NCBI GenBank assembly: GCA_019137255.1
Contig: WPDH01000053.1
Coordinates: forward strand, 62,001-126,000
From: Corinectria fuckeliana
Lineage: Eukaryota; Ascomycota; Sordariomycetes; Hypocreales; Nectriaceae
Reading direction: 5' to 3'
Length of the DNA: 64,000 bases
Part shown: piece after piece, positions 32,178-42,900 of the stretch
Position numbering within the stretch: the stretch's first letter is position 1
How the letters are laid out: each line of letters opens with the position of its first letter
Notes under the pieces: generated by a model
Seen by the model: the letters and a program-made list of their open reading frames with translations, nothing else
Told to the model about the DNA's origin: nothing
Database searches by the model: none
Translations under genes and position numbers: made by a program

Positions 32178-33567
32178 GTTTCCCTTTACACTGCGGACGG
32201 GGACAGGGACTGTGACGGAACACAGAAGAGAGGAGGAGACGAGATTGCTGCGCGGACAGGGCTCTAGTCCCTCTGACAGTCTCTGGATGTGTTGATGATG
32301 CTGCTGCTGCTTTGGGAGATACCCAAGATATCCCGACTACTTTTTGTTTCTGACAGAATAATATCACTCTCTCCTTAACCGCACCTACAAGCACGTAATT
32401 AGATTGCTCTGTGCCACATTGCCAATCTGCAATATAACGGGATCGCAACCAGCGTGATATGCACAACACCAGAGAGTGCACGTTCTACTAGGCCTCATCG
32501 ACGACTACCAGATAGACATTACGAGTGGACAACCCCGGCATCCCAAATTCGCAACCGACGATCTTCCCTTGTATGAACGACATACGGAGTACATAGTAGT
32601 CGAGTCCATTGTCAGCTGAGCTGCATACCAAGCATGGGTTCGAGGCTATGTGCCCAACATGACGTTAGGTGAAGCGGCTAGGGTGATCCCTCCCAACTCC
32701 CCAAGGCTCCAGACTCCACTTCCCCTCATCTGATGATCCATGAACAGAGCCATCCGAGCACTGTGATACGCGAAATTGGTCGACGATTTTGGTAGTACAT
32801 ATGGGCGAGTTCGTCGGATTTCTCACGTTTGCGCTCTGGCTAAGAACGCTTGTTGACAGCCCGTTCCAGCTTCTTGGATTGGCTGTCTCAGCTCGTACTT
32901 ATCTAAGTAATGTCTCCCCCGAATTGTCCAGACTAACCGACCTAAACCCTGCGATCACTTTCTGCTAGTGCCGAGATGGCCCGCTGAGAAAGGATCCCTT
33001 GATAAGAGCGACCCCGACGATCGTCCAAATAGCCAGTCTGAGTGCTATCCACGGTGACCCTGGACCCGAAAGGAGCGAATGGGCAGCTTGGATGTTCATC
33101 CAAATATACCACAGTAGTCCTTCTTGAGCAATAGATGGTCCCCTTGGATCCCACGTTGCCTTGTGACGCAAGGGTCCGAGGACAAAGATGCGGCGACACC
33201 GGGTATCGAGCCATGTTTAAGAAGTACGATGAGACGGGCCGCTCCCAGTCCAAGCCTGACTTGCCACAGGTCATTCCCTGGTCCTCTTCCTCAAGCGGCA
33301 CGACTACACAGTAAGCTACTGTTTTCGCAGGTGCTTTCCTTGCGTGCGTGACGCGCCTTGCATACCACTTCCATTATCACTCCGGCGCAAACGGGGCAAA
33401 GGCATTGTGATCGGTGAAGCGAAAGCAGCGGACAGCATTGGGTTGGGATGGGGGAGTTCACAGCGACGCCCGCCAAACAGCCACCGACAGTTCACCCCGG
33501 CTGCGCCGTGTGACGACAATCACGCGCACTGGGCTGGATCACGGGGAGCCCGGAGCTCTAGGTAGCC
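32178..33567. other. Intergenic
   Basis: This 1.39-kb gap holds the 3' flank of the GRGGAGN gene and the promoter of ATG22. A CTCCGTA-type word lies at 32583. The 119-codon minus-strand frame at 32942-33301 has no family resemblance. Confidence 0.4.
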
Positions 33568-35636
33568 ATGACGCCGAACCTACAAGCCCGCCCGCCTCTT
33601 CAAGGTCAGCGACTTTGGTCTGGCCTCTCGATTCTCTCCAAAAGATCGCACCGCTCCTGCAATACCTCTGCCTTCGAGGCCGACGACGAGCGATCATCGA
33701 CCGAAGAAGACGACGACCACAACGACGACTATACCATGAGCTCTGGCAGCACCGAGGCCGGCTTGCGGCGACGGGTCATCCCGCGCCACGCCGGCCATGA
33801 CGCGCGCCCGACGAGTAGAAAGGAGCTACTTGGCTGGTACAGCTACGCATTTGCCGCCGAAGTCTACGTGATTTGCGGAATTGGTATGTCCTGGTGCTTC
33901 GCAACGATGCCACAGTCCCGAGTGACCTGCCGGGGGTCTGTAATTACGGGAGGCTGACTGGACTTGCACTCGTCTTAGGATCATTCATCCCCATCCTCCT
34001 CGAGACGCTTGCGCGAGAGAATGGCGTGCTACTCTCCGACCGAAAGACGCCGTGCGGCTCCAGCTACAGCAAGGAAAAGGACGACGGCCAGTGCATCGTC
34101 TATGTACTGGGGATGGAGATCAACACCGCTAGCTTCGCCATGTACACCTTCTCCGTGAGTGTTCTGGTGCAGGCGCTCTTGGTGGTAAGCATCAGCTGCG
34201 CCGCAGACCACGGAAACTTCCGTAAGAAAATGCTCCTTGCATTTGCATGGATTGGCAGTCTTGCGGTCATGTGCTACATCTTCATCTCCAAGGAGACGTA
34301 CATCTTCGGCGCCATCCTGACCATCATCTCTAACACGTCCTTCGGAGCCTCTTTCGTCCTTCTTAATTCATTCTTGCCCCTCTTGGTGCGGTACCACCCC
34401 GAGGTCATCGAGGCCAACATCGCCAACCCGCCCGATCTCGGAAGCTCTACCTATGATTCGAGGCCACTCGAGGACTCGGTAGGCGACTTGGAAGAATCCG
34501 ACGTGACCGCAGCGTCGCCCTTACTAGCAGAGGCAGAGGATCGTCTGAAGCCTACTGCTACCCACTCAGAGATCACTTCCAAGGAGCTCCAGCTGTCAAC
34601 GCGCATCTCTGCCATTGGTATCGGAACCGGGTACATCGCAGCACTATTTCTGCAATGCATCTCCATCGGCATTCTCATCGCCATGGAAAACTCGACGTGG
34701 AGTCAAAGGGTCGTTCTCTGCCTCGTGGGAGCCTGGTGGACCGTTTTCACCATCCCGGCTGCGTTGTGGTTGCGACCTCGGCCTGGGCCGCCACTGGTCA
34801 GCAATGGTAAGAAGGGTGCACTATCAGGGATCTCATATATTTTCCAGGCTTGGAAGTCCCTCTTCAAGACGATTCAGCTGGCGAGGCGCCTGCTAGATAT
34901 TGTTCTATTTCTTGCTGGATGGTTTCTTTTGTCTGATGCCATCGCCACGACATCATCTACCGCGATTCTCTTCGCAAAGACTCAGCTTCATATGAGACCA
35001 TGGGCATTGGGGATGATCAACGTCATCTCGACACTTTCTGGGGTGTTTGGTGCGTTTGGGTGGTCATGGATTTCGCGCATATTCAACCTGCAGCCCCATC
35101 ACACCATTCTGGTATGCATTGCTCTATTTGAACTGATTCCCATCTACGGATTGATGGGATACCTCCCGTTTATTCAAGAGTGGGGAGTCATTGGACTTCA
35201 GCAGCCTTGGGAGATGTATCCCCTCGCAGCAGTGTACGGTTTCGTGCTCGGCGGTTTGAGTGGCTATTGCCGCTCGCTATACGGCGAGCTCATCCCCCCG
35301 GGGTCGGAAGCTGCGTTTTATGCGCTCTACGCCATTACCGACAAAGGCTCCAGCGTGTTTGGCCCTACAATCGTTGGTGCCATTATCGACAGAACCGGGA
35401 GTATCCGGCCTGCCTTCTGGTTCCTCGCCGCTCTGGTGGGCTTACCTGCGCCAATGATTTGGTTCATTGATGTTGAGCGCGGGAAGCGTGAGGGGGCCAA
35501 GCTAGCTGAGGCAATCGAAGGCGTCCCTGCCCCTGGTGAGAATGGCGACGACAGCGAGCCGGAAGCTCGCGGCATGCTGGCTGACTACGAAGAAAGAGAA
35601 GGCCACGGCCATGTCAACGGACGCGTAGATAATTAG
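33568..35636 (+). CDS. ATG22: Autophagy-related protein 22 (vacuolar amino-acid effluxer, MFS-like)
   Basis: Exons 33568-33883 and 33979-35636 give 657 residues. The family core reads KELLGWYSYAFAAEVYVICG, then SFIPILLETLARENGVLL, joined across the 95-nt intron (GTATGT donor, TCTTAG acceptor). About twelve hydrophobic segments follow, with signatures such as GASFVLLNSFLPLLVRYHPE, GIGTGYIAALFLQ and MYPLAAVYGFVLGGLSGYCR. The last is followed by SLYGELIPPGSEAAFYALYA and DKGSSVFGPTIVGAIIDRTG. Atg22 in yeast exports amino acids from the vacuole after autophagic breakdown. The N-terminal 85 residues are acidic and disordered (EADDERSSTEEDDDHNDD), and the C-terminal tail is acidic. The length is within the range of filamentous-fungal Atg22 proteins. 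Confidence 0.93.
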
Positions 35637-36304
35637 AACCTGCACTTTTGGCGACTAGTTCCACGGGGCATTGTAGACTTTACTTCCTCGATATTGCTGC
35701 ATAGCGATGGCGTTTCTTTGGCCCGTGCCATTTTGCAGGCGAGTCTGATATATGGTAACCGCGGTTGGATTATTTAAACGAGACTAGGCCCGTGGATGAA
35801 TACGACATATTTATATTATAGTCTTGAGGAACGGTCGTTTCTTGCTTGCTAGCTTGTCGCCCTTCGGGACCGAAGTTACTGGCCACTGTAAACATTATCC
35901 TACGCCGTATAGCCGTCTTTGCCAGTCGTATTTCCTTGCCTTTCCGTTTCGCCCCATTTCCAAACCTCAGACGGAGGCTGGGCCGCGTTTGGCTGGGTCC
36001 AGTCAGATCACGTGACTCACATTTTTGGTGCTTTTGCCTCAGCGCTCTCCTCAGTTTGCGACGTTGTCTCTTGAAGAAATCCCTTATCTTGCGCACCGGA
36101 CATCGCAAGTTGCGGCTTGCCGGTCACAGACAGCCCGAGCCCAGCTCAAACGCGGCATTGCCCCTCTGATGCAAGGAACTGCGCTCGTGTGTAGCCCTGT
36201 TTACGGCGACTAGTTTGCTTCTCTGTGGAAACCCCTCCCGGTCGGCCAGCCATTACGCGACTCTTTCATCATCACCTACCGGCTTCAACAGAGCGGTCGC
36301 AACG
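35637..36304. other. Intergenic
   Basis: This 668-bp gap holds the ATG22 3' end and the promoter of the BAH-PHD gene. Nothing else was recognised. Confidence 0.4.
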
Positions 36305-37792
36305 ATGAGCTCACGAAAGCGATCGCGCTCCGTCGCGGAGGAGAACCGCGCGGAATGCCCCTTCACCGTCAACTATGTCAACAGCCCGTCGCGGGCGGAA
36401 AAGGAGCGACACAAAAACAAGAAGCGGAAGCGCGATGGCCAGGAGGAGGAGAAACGGGTGCAGATCCAGATCTCCCCCTTCTCGCCCACCGGCGTGTTCA
36501 AGACCCACGATACCATGGACCTCTACTACACCGTCGAGCCTGGGAAGCGATGGCTGGACATGACGCGATACAACAGCTTCGTCCGTACGTATCCGAGCCC
36601 CCCTCCCTCCATCTCCCCGGGAAATGAGGGGTCTGACCTAATCGTCCCTGGCAGTGAACGGAATCAAATATTACAGCGAAGGCTTCGTGTTTGTCGCCAA
36701 CGAAGCGACCATCGAGCGACAACGAACCGCGGCGAGTCAGGGTAATGTTGGGCCGATCAAGAAGTCCGACGACGACTGGGTAGCCCGCATCCTGGAGATC
36801 CGAGCCGCCGACGAGCACCATGTTTATGCGCGCGTTTACTGGATGTACTGGCCCGACGAGCTGCCACATGGCACGCTGGACGGCAAGAAGACGGTCCAGG
36901 GACGTCAGCCGTACCATGGTCAAAACGAGCTGATTGCATCGAACCACAGTACGTTGTCGTCATCGACTAGGCGCGTGCGATGTGCTGGAGCTGACAAATT
37001 CTCACAGTGGACGTTATCAACGTCGTTAGTGTTACCATGCCAGCAACCGTCAACCAATGGATCGAAGCAGATGACGACGAGATTCAGGACGCGCTGTACT
37101 GGCGACAAGCATTTAACTGTCGCAATGCGCAGCTCTCGGTAAAAAAGCACAGCATTCACCTTGACGTGCCCTTCTCTAACAGTCTCTAGTCGGTCGAGTT
37201 GATGTGCAAGTGCGAAACCCCCGCGAACCCCGATAGAACTTTGATAGGCTGCACCAGCCCGGACTGTGGGAAGTGGATGCATCACGAATGCCTGGCCCAC
37301 GATGTGCTCATGAGAGTGTACGAACAATTAGGCACCGATAAGCCTCACCGGCTCGAGGATCCGATCGTCAAGGAAGAGAAGACCGACGAGGAGGCTGCGC
37401 GGCCCCTCAGCCCAACAGACGCAGGAGAGAAGGAGACGCAGCCAACAATCGACGTGCGATCTGGCGGTGCTCAAGATAATGTGCACGTCAGGAAGCCCAA
37501 CGAAGAGACTCCACGAACGACGGCAACACCTACGCCCGGCGCTACGCCCTCAAACTCGAATCCGAATTCGGTCCCGAACGGCGACGCGCCACCGCGATCA
37601 TCGGCGAAAAAGAATCGCAAGAAGAAAGGCCTCGACTACAAACCATACGAGGGCCTTTTCGAGGCGACCTTGAAGATGAGCGACGGCCCGACGGCGTGGG
37701 AGATTAAAGATCTACGGGAACACGTGAAGAGTGGCGAGAAGACCTGGACGGAGCAGGCCAACTGCTTGCTCTGCGACGTCACTATCGACTGA
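36305..37792 (+). CDS. BAH-PHD chromatin protein (EPR-1/BP1-like candidate)
   Basis: Exons 36305-36584, 36655-36948, 37008-37138 and 37190-37792 give 435 residues. The N-terminus is Lys/Arg-rich (EKERHKNKKRKRDGQEEEKR). A BAH domain covers about residues 80-225 (VLNGIKYYSEGFVFVAN, WVARILEIRAADEHHVYARV, YWMYWPDELPHG, then GQNELIASNHMDVINVVSVT). PHD-type zinc ligands follow at Cys241, Cys243, Cys256, Cys261, His266 and Cys269 (CKCETPANPDRTLIGC, then CGKWMHHECL). The last expected pair appears only at Cys427 and Cys430 (ANCLLCDVTID), after a disordered acidic and Ser/Thr/Pro linker. BAH-PHD proteins in Neurospora and Fusarium read H3K27me3 and maintain facultative heterochromatin. That function is inferred here from architecture. 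Confidence 0.86.
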
Positions 37793-38891
37793 AGTGGCTC
37801 GTGTGCTGGATGAACTGCATTGCGCCTAACTTGCGCCAACAGCCTCTTGTCTTAACGACGACGGCTTTCTTGCCCGTCGGTGTGACCGCCCTGCGCCGTC
37901 AACATTGGGTCTTGGGTTATCGTGCTCCTTCACTGAGCCAAATTGGCGACATCCACGCACAGGAAAGGCCGAGCCAGCGCCTTTGATTCAGGTTTGGGCT
38001 CGCTCTCAACTCTTGAACAACGATTCTTCTTCTTTTATTCGACTCTATGGGTTCTTTCTTGGCGATAGCTCCTTGAATGGATGCTTGGGGCACGGCGTTG
38101 GTGGCGAATGCACGGGAATATTATGACTTTTGGAAACGGGTCATTTGAAGGCACACCGGGGGGAGGGGTTTCTCTTTGTGTCGTTGGGTCGTTTCTTCAG
38201 AGTCGGGGTTTTGAGAGGGAGAAGAATGAGACGGGGAGGGATATATACTACAGGGATGGAGGAAGAGAGAGAGAGAGGGGGAGGGCTCCGTTTGAATTAC
38301 ATGATATTGCATTTAGTTGGCTATCTTATGCGATGCCTGTCTCGTAGTATCTGCTACCTAACGTACCTTTCCTACATACTTACTCATAGTTCTAGTTAGC
38401 GTTGGCTATGTCACTGGTGGGAGAATAAAACCAGGCTTCATACCTATGCTATCTAGACCTAGACACGACAGTGGCTAAAGGTGCAAGTTGATTGCTTGAG
38501 CTGTTAGGCAGCTCGAAATCAAATCAAGTTGACCGGCGTTTACAATGGTAGACCATAGGTAGCTATGTAGTTCGCGGCGTCGTGAGGTGAGAATATGAAT
38601 GCCGTGGATGACGAGGTTAATGTAGATAGGCAGTCTAGGTCAGTAGGCGGGGGGCGGGGCGAGCTCAGACCAGCCTGGAACCCAGCGTATCGTTCATTGC
38701 CTGAGCTACCTACCTATGGACCTCCTGCAACCCCGCCACTCGGCCCAGGCTGGGACTGGATCCAACGCACCTAGAGCTTCAATGCCAGCTTAACCTCGAT
38801 ATTCCGACCCAAAAGACACGTCTCCTCGCTCACACTCTCTCGATCCCCGACCAGCAAAAAGAGAACAGACTCTTCATCCTCCGCCGCAACC
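37793..38891. other. Intergenic
   Basis: This 1.1-kb gap holds the 3' flank of the BAH-PHD gene, a GA-rich stretch near 38260 and the promoter of the capping-protein gene. TACCTA-type words appear at 38350-38400 and 38700. No gene was recognised. Confidence 0.4.
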
Positions 38892-39938
38892 ATGGCTGAC
38901 ATTGATCCGTTCGACTCGGCCCTGTAAGTACCGCACTGCACCTCTCCCCCTCCGGCATCATGCTCCCGTATAACCGCGTCGAAAACCGCCAAACGCAATC
39001 TCCCCATTACTATCGTCACACGCTGACATCCGGCCTTTCCTCCCTAGCGACCTTCTCCGTCGGCTCAACCCCAAGCAGACGACTGACCACCTCAACTCCA
39101 TCATCTCGCTCGCCCCAGACCTGACCGAAGACCTCCTCTCGTCCGTCGACCAGCCCCTGACCGTCCGCCGGTGCAAGCAGACCGGCCGCGACTACCTCCT
39201 CTGCGACTACAACCGCGACGGAGACAGCTACCGCTCCCCGTGGTCTAACCAGTTCGATCCCCCGCTGGACGAGGGCGGCGCTGGCGGCGTGGGGGCCGGC
39301 GGTAGCGAGGGTGCGGGCGAGGGCGCCATTCCCAGCGAGCGTGTGCGCAAGATGGAGGTCAAGGCCAACGAGGCCTTTGACATTTACCGGGACCTGTACT
39401 ACGAGGGCGGCGTGAGCAGTGTCTACTTCTGGAACCTCGACGATGGTTTCGCCGGTGTCGTGCTGCTCAAGAAATGTGAGATGCATCCCCAGTTTGCCAT
39501 TCAGATATCAAAGAAAGCTGACAATGGCCTTTCCCCCCAATAACAGCGTCCCCCTCTGGAGGCAGCTCCGAGGGCGTGTGGGACTCGATCCATGTCTTCG
39601 AGGCCATCGAGCGAGGCCGAAGCACCCACTACAAGCTGACGTCGACGGTGATCCTGACGCTGTCTAGCGCCGGCGGCAACCTGGGCGAGCTGGACCTGAG
39701 CGGCAACATGACGCGCCAGGTGGAGCAGGACCTCCCCGTGGAGAACGACGACAGCCACATCGCCAACGTGGGACGGCTAGTGGAGGACATGGAGCTCAAG
39801 ATGCGCAACCTGCTGCAGGAGGTATACTTTGGCAAGGCCAAGGACGTCGTGGGCGACTTGAGGAGCATTGGAAGCCTGAGCGAGGGTGCTCGGGACCGAG
39901 AAGCACAGCGGGAGATCATTGGAAGCATGAAGAGGTAA
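38892..39938 (+). CDS. CAP2: F-actin-capping protein subunit beta
   Basis: Exons 38892-38923, 39048-39475 and 39547-39938 give 283 residues, the usual length. The sequence is diagnostic: DPFDSALDLLRRLNPKQT, DYLLCDYNRDGDSYRSPWSN, YDPPL-type FDPPLDEG, YRDLYYEGGVSSVYFWNLDD, then GVWDSIHVFEA, STHYKLTSTVILTL, then GNMTRQVEQDLPVENDDSHI, ANVGRLVEDMELKMRNLLQE. With the alpha subunit it forms the heterodimer that caps actin barbed ends. The first intron follows the codon start CT|C after only 32 coding nucleotides. A Gly/Ala-rich insert (GGAGGVGAGGSEGAGEG, about residues 72-88) is longer than in yeast. Confidence 0.96.
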
Positions 39939-42900
39939 GGGTGGCCCGACGAGAATCAGGGTCTGCCAAGAGGGGAATGTTACAGGTTTCGGTTTAGTTG
40001 TCCCATGTGAGCGTGTCAAAGATCCTAGAATACGGAACTCGAGATGGGCAGAGAGATGATAACATCGACACAGTCTGGCAGACGAGAGCCTGGCGCGGTC
40101 CGCTGTCTGTCGTTACACGACGGAGAGATGCTTGTCACTTTGTCGGAGACCAGGCTAGACGCCGTACTCTACCGTCAGTGCGCGAGTATGGCTTGATAGA
40201 GATAAATTGATCGTCATAGGCACAGTGCCTATCTAGTATGTGAGTTCGGCCATGTGCCAGTGCGGCGTGTAGCTTGCAGGGGATGCAGGAATCGCGTTCC
40301 GTGCCGCAGTCAAGTTGACGGATGCAGTCGGCCTCTTGAATCTGGATAGTAAGGATTCCAGCCCCCGGTGTGTCAATGCGCCATTCGGTACCAAAGGAAG
40401 ATGTCTAGATACTATGTAACTCCAGGCTTAACCTCTTAAACGAGCCAGGAACGGCTTGCCCACCGACACCTACGTAGTATGTAAACCTAGCGTAGATCCA
40501 CGGGTAATCAAACCGATGGCAGGGCGTTAATAAATAAATACCGAGTCAAGACGTACATAGTAGGTAGTAGCCGGGAAACACACCACGGGAAACACACCAT
40601 TTGTTTTTGCGGAGGGCTAAGTAGGAATGAGCTGTCATAGGAATAGAGTGTGCACCTCTGGATGATATGAGTGCCATTCGTCCAGTACCAAGCATGTACC
40701 TACCCTGTACCTTGGGGATGGTGGGACATGGTCTAGTAGTACGGTACAAATACGTAACGTACCTGATTAACGAAGGAGGTCTAGAAGCTGCGGCCTGGTC
40801 GCCTCCATGAGTCAGTCGAAGATGCGCAATTGCTGCACGATTGCGCAGGTATGACGGGCGAGGGAATTTGACGAGAATTATGGATGGATGGATGGATATT
40901 CCTGAGACAGACAGAAGTCTCCGATGGAGCCGCTGTCGGCGGACTGGGCCGTCGACGTGGTGGGCGGAGGCGAGCGTTGTCGGCGCAGAGATGAGGCCCC
41001 CGAAATGCAGCAGCCATTATGATACGATATACATGAGCCAACGATACATACTACAGGGCTGAGCATGTACGTGCCGTACTGTATCTAACCGAGCTCTTCA
41101 GCTGGGTGTAAAGTATCATATCGTGTGTACTTGCAACGTGGGGAGCAGGATAGGGGAAGCTTTGGCGAATACATTAGCAGCTTGCACGAGCCTCCTAGCG
41201 ACTCGGTCTTTGGAGGATAAGAATCGGATCCTGTCCGGAAAACCAGACTCACTAGCTTACCTTTTACATCGGAACGGGTACTATGGACTGGGATCATACC
41301 GGGGCCAGGCCTTGCTGTAATGGTGCGGTCATCCGCAGTACTAATGCCCCGGGATGGTTGATGGTTGCTGCAGACGGGCGGGTGCTTGTCAGGCTGTCAT
41401 CGGAAAGCGATCGGACATTTGGTTGGGACTGGGTTGAGATGGCGTTTGCATTTGCGTTGGTGTTGGTGTTGGTGATGTTGGACTGACAGTCTGACATATC
41501 CGAAGGAGCAGATAACATGTTGGACGCCCATGTGGACCTTGTTTCGGGATGCAATACCATAGGCCGGCTGTTACGTGCCTACATACACGATGCTGAAGAA
41601 AGACTTTCGGGAGCTTTCGAGACGCTCGTGTGAAAAGGGAATGCAAACACTCAGCGAGACGTAACTTAGATGCTCCGCCTAATGAACAGACGATTACGGT
41701 ATGCGTAATTCTCCTTTCACACGGCACTGCACGAGATGTTTGCTCCTTGTCCCCGGGTCTTCTCATTGGGGAGCTGGGAGAATGGAAGTGTTCTAGAAGC
41801 GAGCCCCTCCCTCCTGCGTCTTTCCGACCCGATCCCTGAGCGAGTATCCGTACGAAGTACTCAGCATTCTTGACGAGTTCCCGTTCCCGCGAATGCAAGA
41901 CACCTGCGGGAAAGGACTGCAGCGGGGAACGAAGCACGAGAGGACGTTTCATACAGGGCAAACCAGGGAGGGATACGGTTAGGAGTGCGTGCTACGAAGT
42001 ACCGTAAGGAGTACCGTACGTAGATATGCCCTCTATTATATGTTAGTACTACTCTTACCTAGTTACACGTTGCACTTCGTACGTTGCCTACCTACCTACT
42101 AGGTAAGTAGGTATGCTTTGGCTTTGGTTTGCGGAAAAGTACCTATTCGTACCTAAACAAATCCCCTGTTGGGCGGCCCGGACGGGATCGCTGATCGACG
42201 ACGCGCATGTCGGCTGCGACTGCGAGCGCTAGAAGTACGAGGCCCTTTCTGCCCTGGCCTGGGCTTGGCTCTCCGGGAGGTCCATGCCAGGACCGTCCGT
42301 GTATTGTAACGTCTGAAGGGGGGAAGAGGAGACAGGATGCCCAGATTCCCTGCGGCTGCATCGTGCAGTGCAGATGGTCTCGGAGGACGCTCCGTGCCAT
42401 GCACTGTAATATCGATGTAAATTGGCTGCCACCCCCCACCGCCTTCTGACTTAACTTGAATGGACTTCATTGGGGCTGACGGCGCCCCACTGATTCAGAG
42501 AGCCCTTTTTGGGTCGACCCAGGGCCTCGCAGCGAGTCAAGCGTTTGCGTCGACCCTGTCAGCAAGGCGGGTGTCCTCATCTGGCTTAAGCTCCCTCAAC
42601 ACGCCTTCAAGACTCATAGACTACACATTGCGTACATGTGCATGTCCTCTCCGGTCAGCCAGTCAGCCAGGGGTTTGACGCATTGCGTAGTACGTACTCC
42701 GTAGTAGGGCAGCATGGCCGCATGGCGGGGGAGGGGACCCTTGGAGGGGATTTACGAGGGAGACCGTTGAGTGTGGTAAGGGGCCCGGGCGGTTTTACAT
42801 AGTACCTTACCTCATTCCCGTGACGGCGTTGGCCTTGGATTTTGGGGTTGGGGGTTGCACCACAACGCATGTCGCAGGACTAGTTTGGCTTAGACACGAG

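Noticed and set aside
33873..33978. Alternative ATG22 start inside the intron (MRNWYVLVLRND)
   Set aside because: It would replace the conserved GWYSYAFAAEVYVICG segment; splicing 33884-33978 restores the family sequence.
41389..41961. 190-codon minus-strand open frame in the gene desert
   Set aside because: No family resemblance, no convincing splice sites or codon bias, and it ends in a Thr/Pro/Gln low-complexity tail; probably chance.
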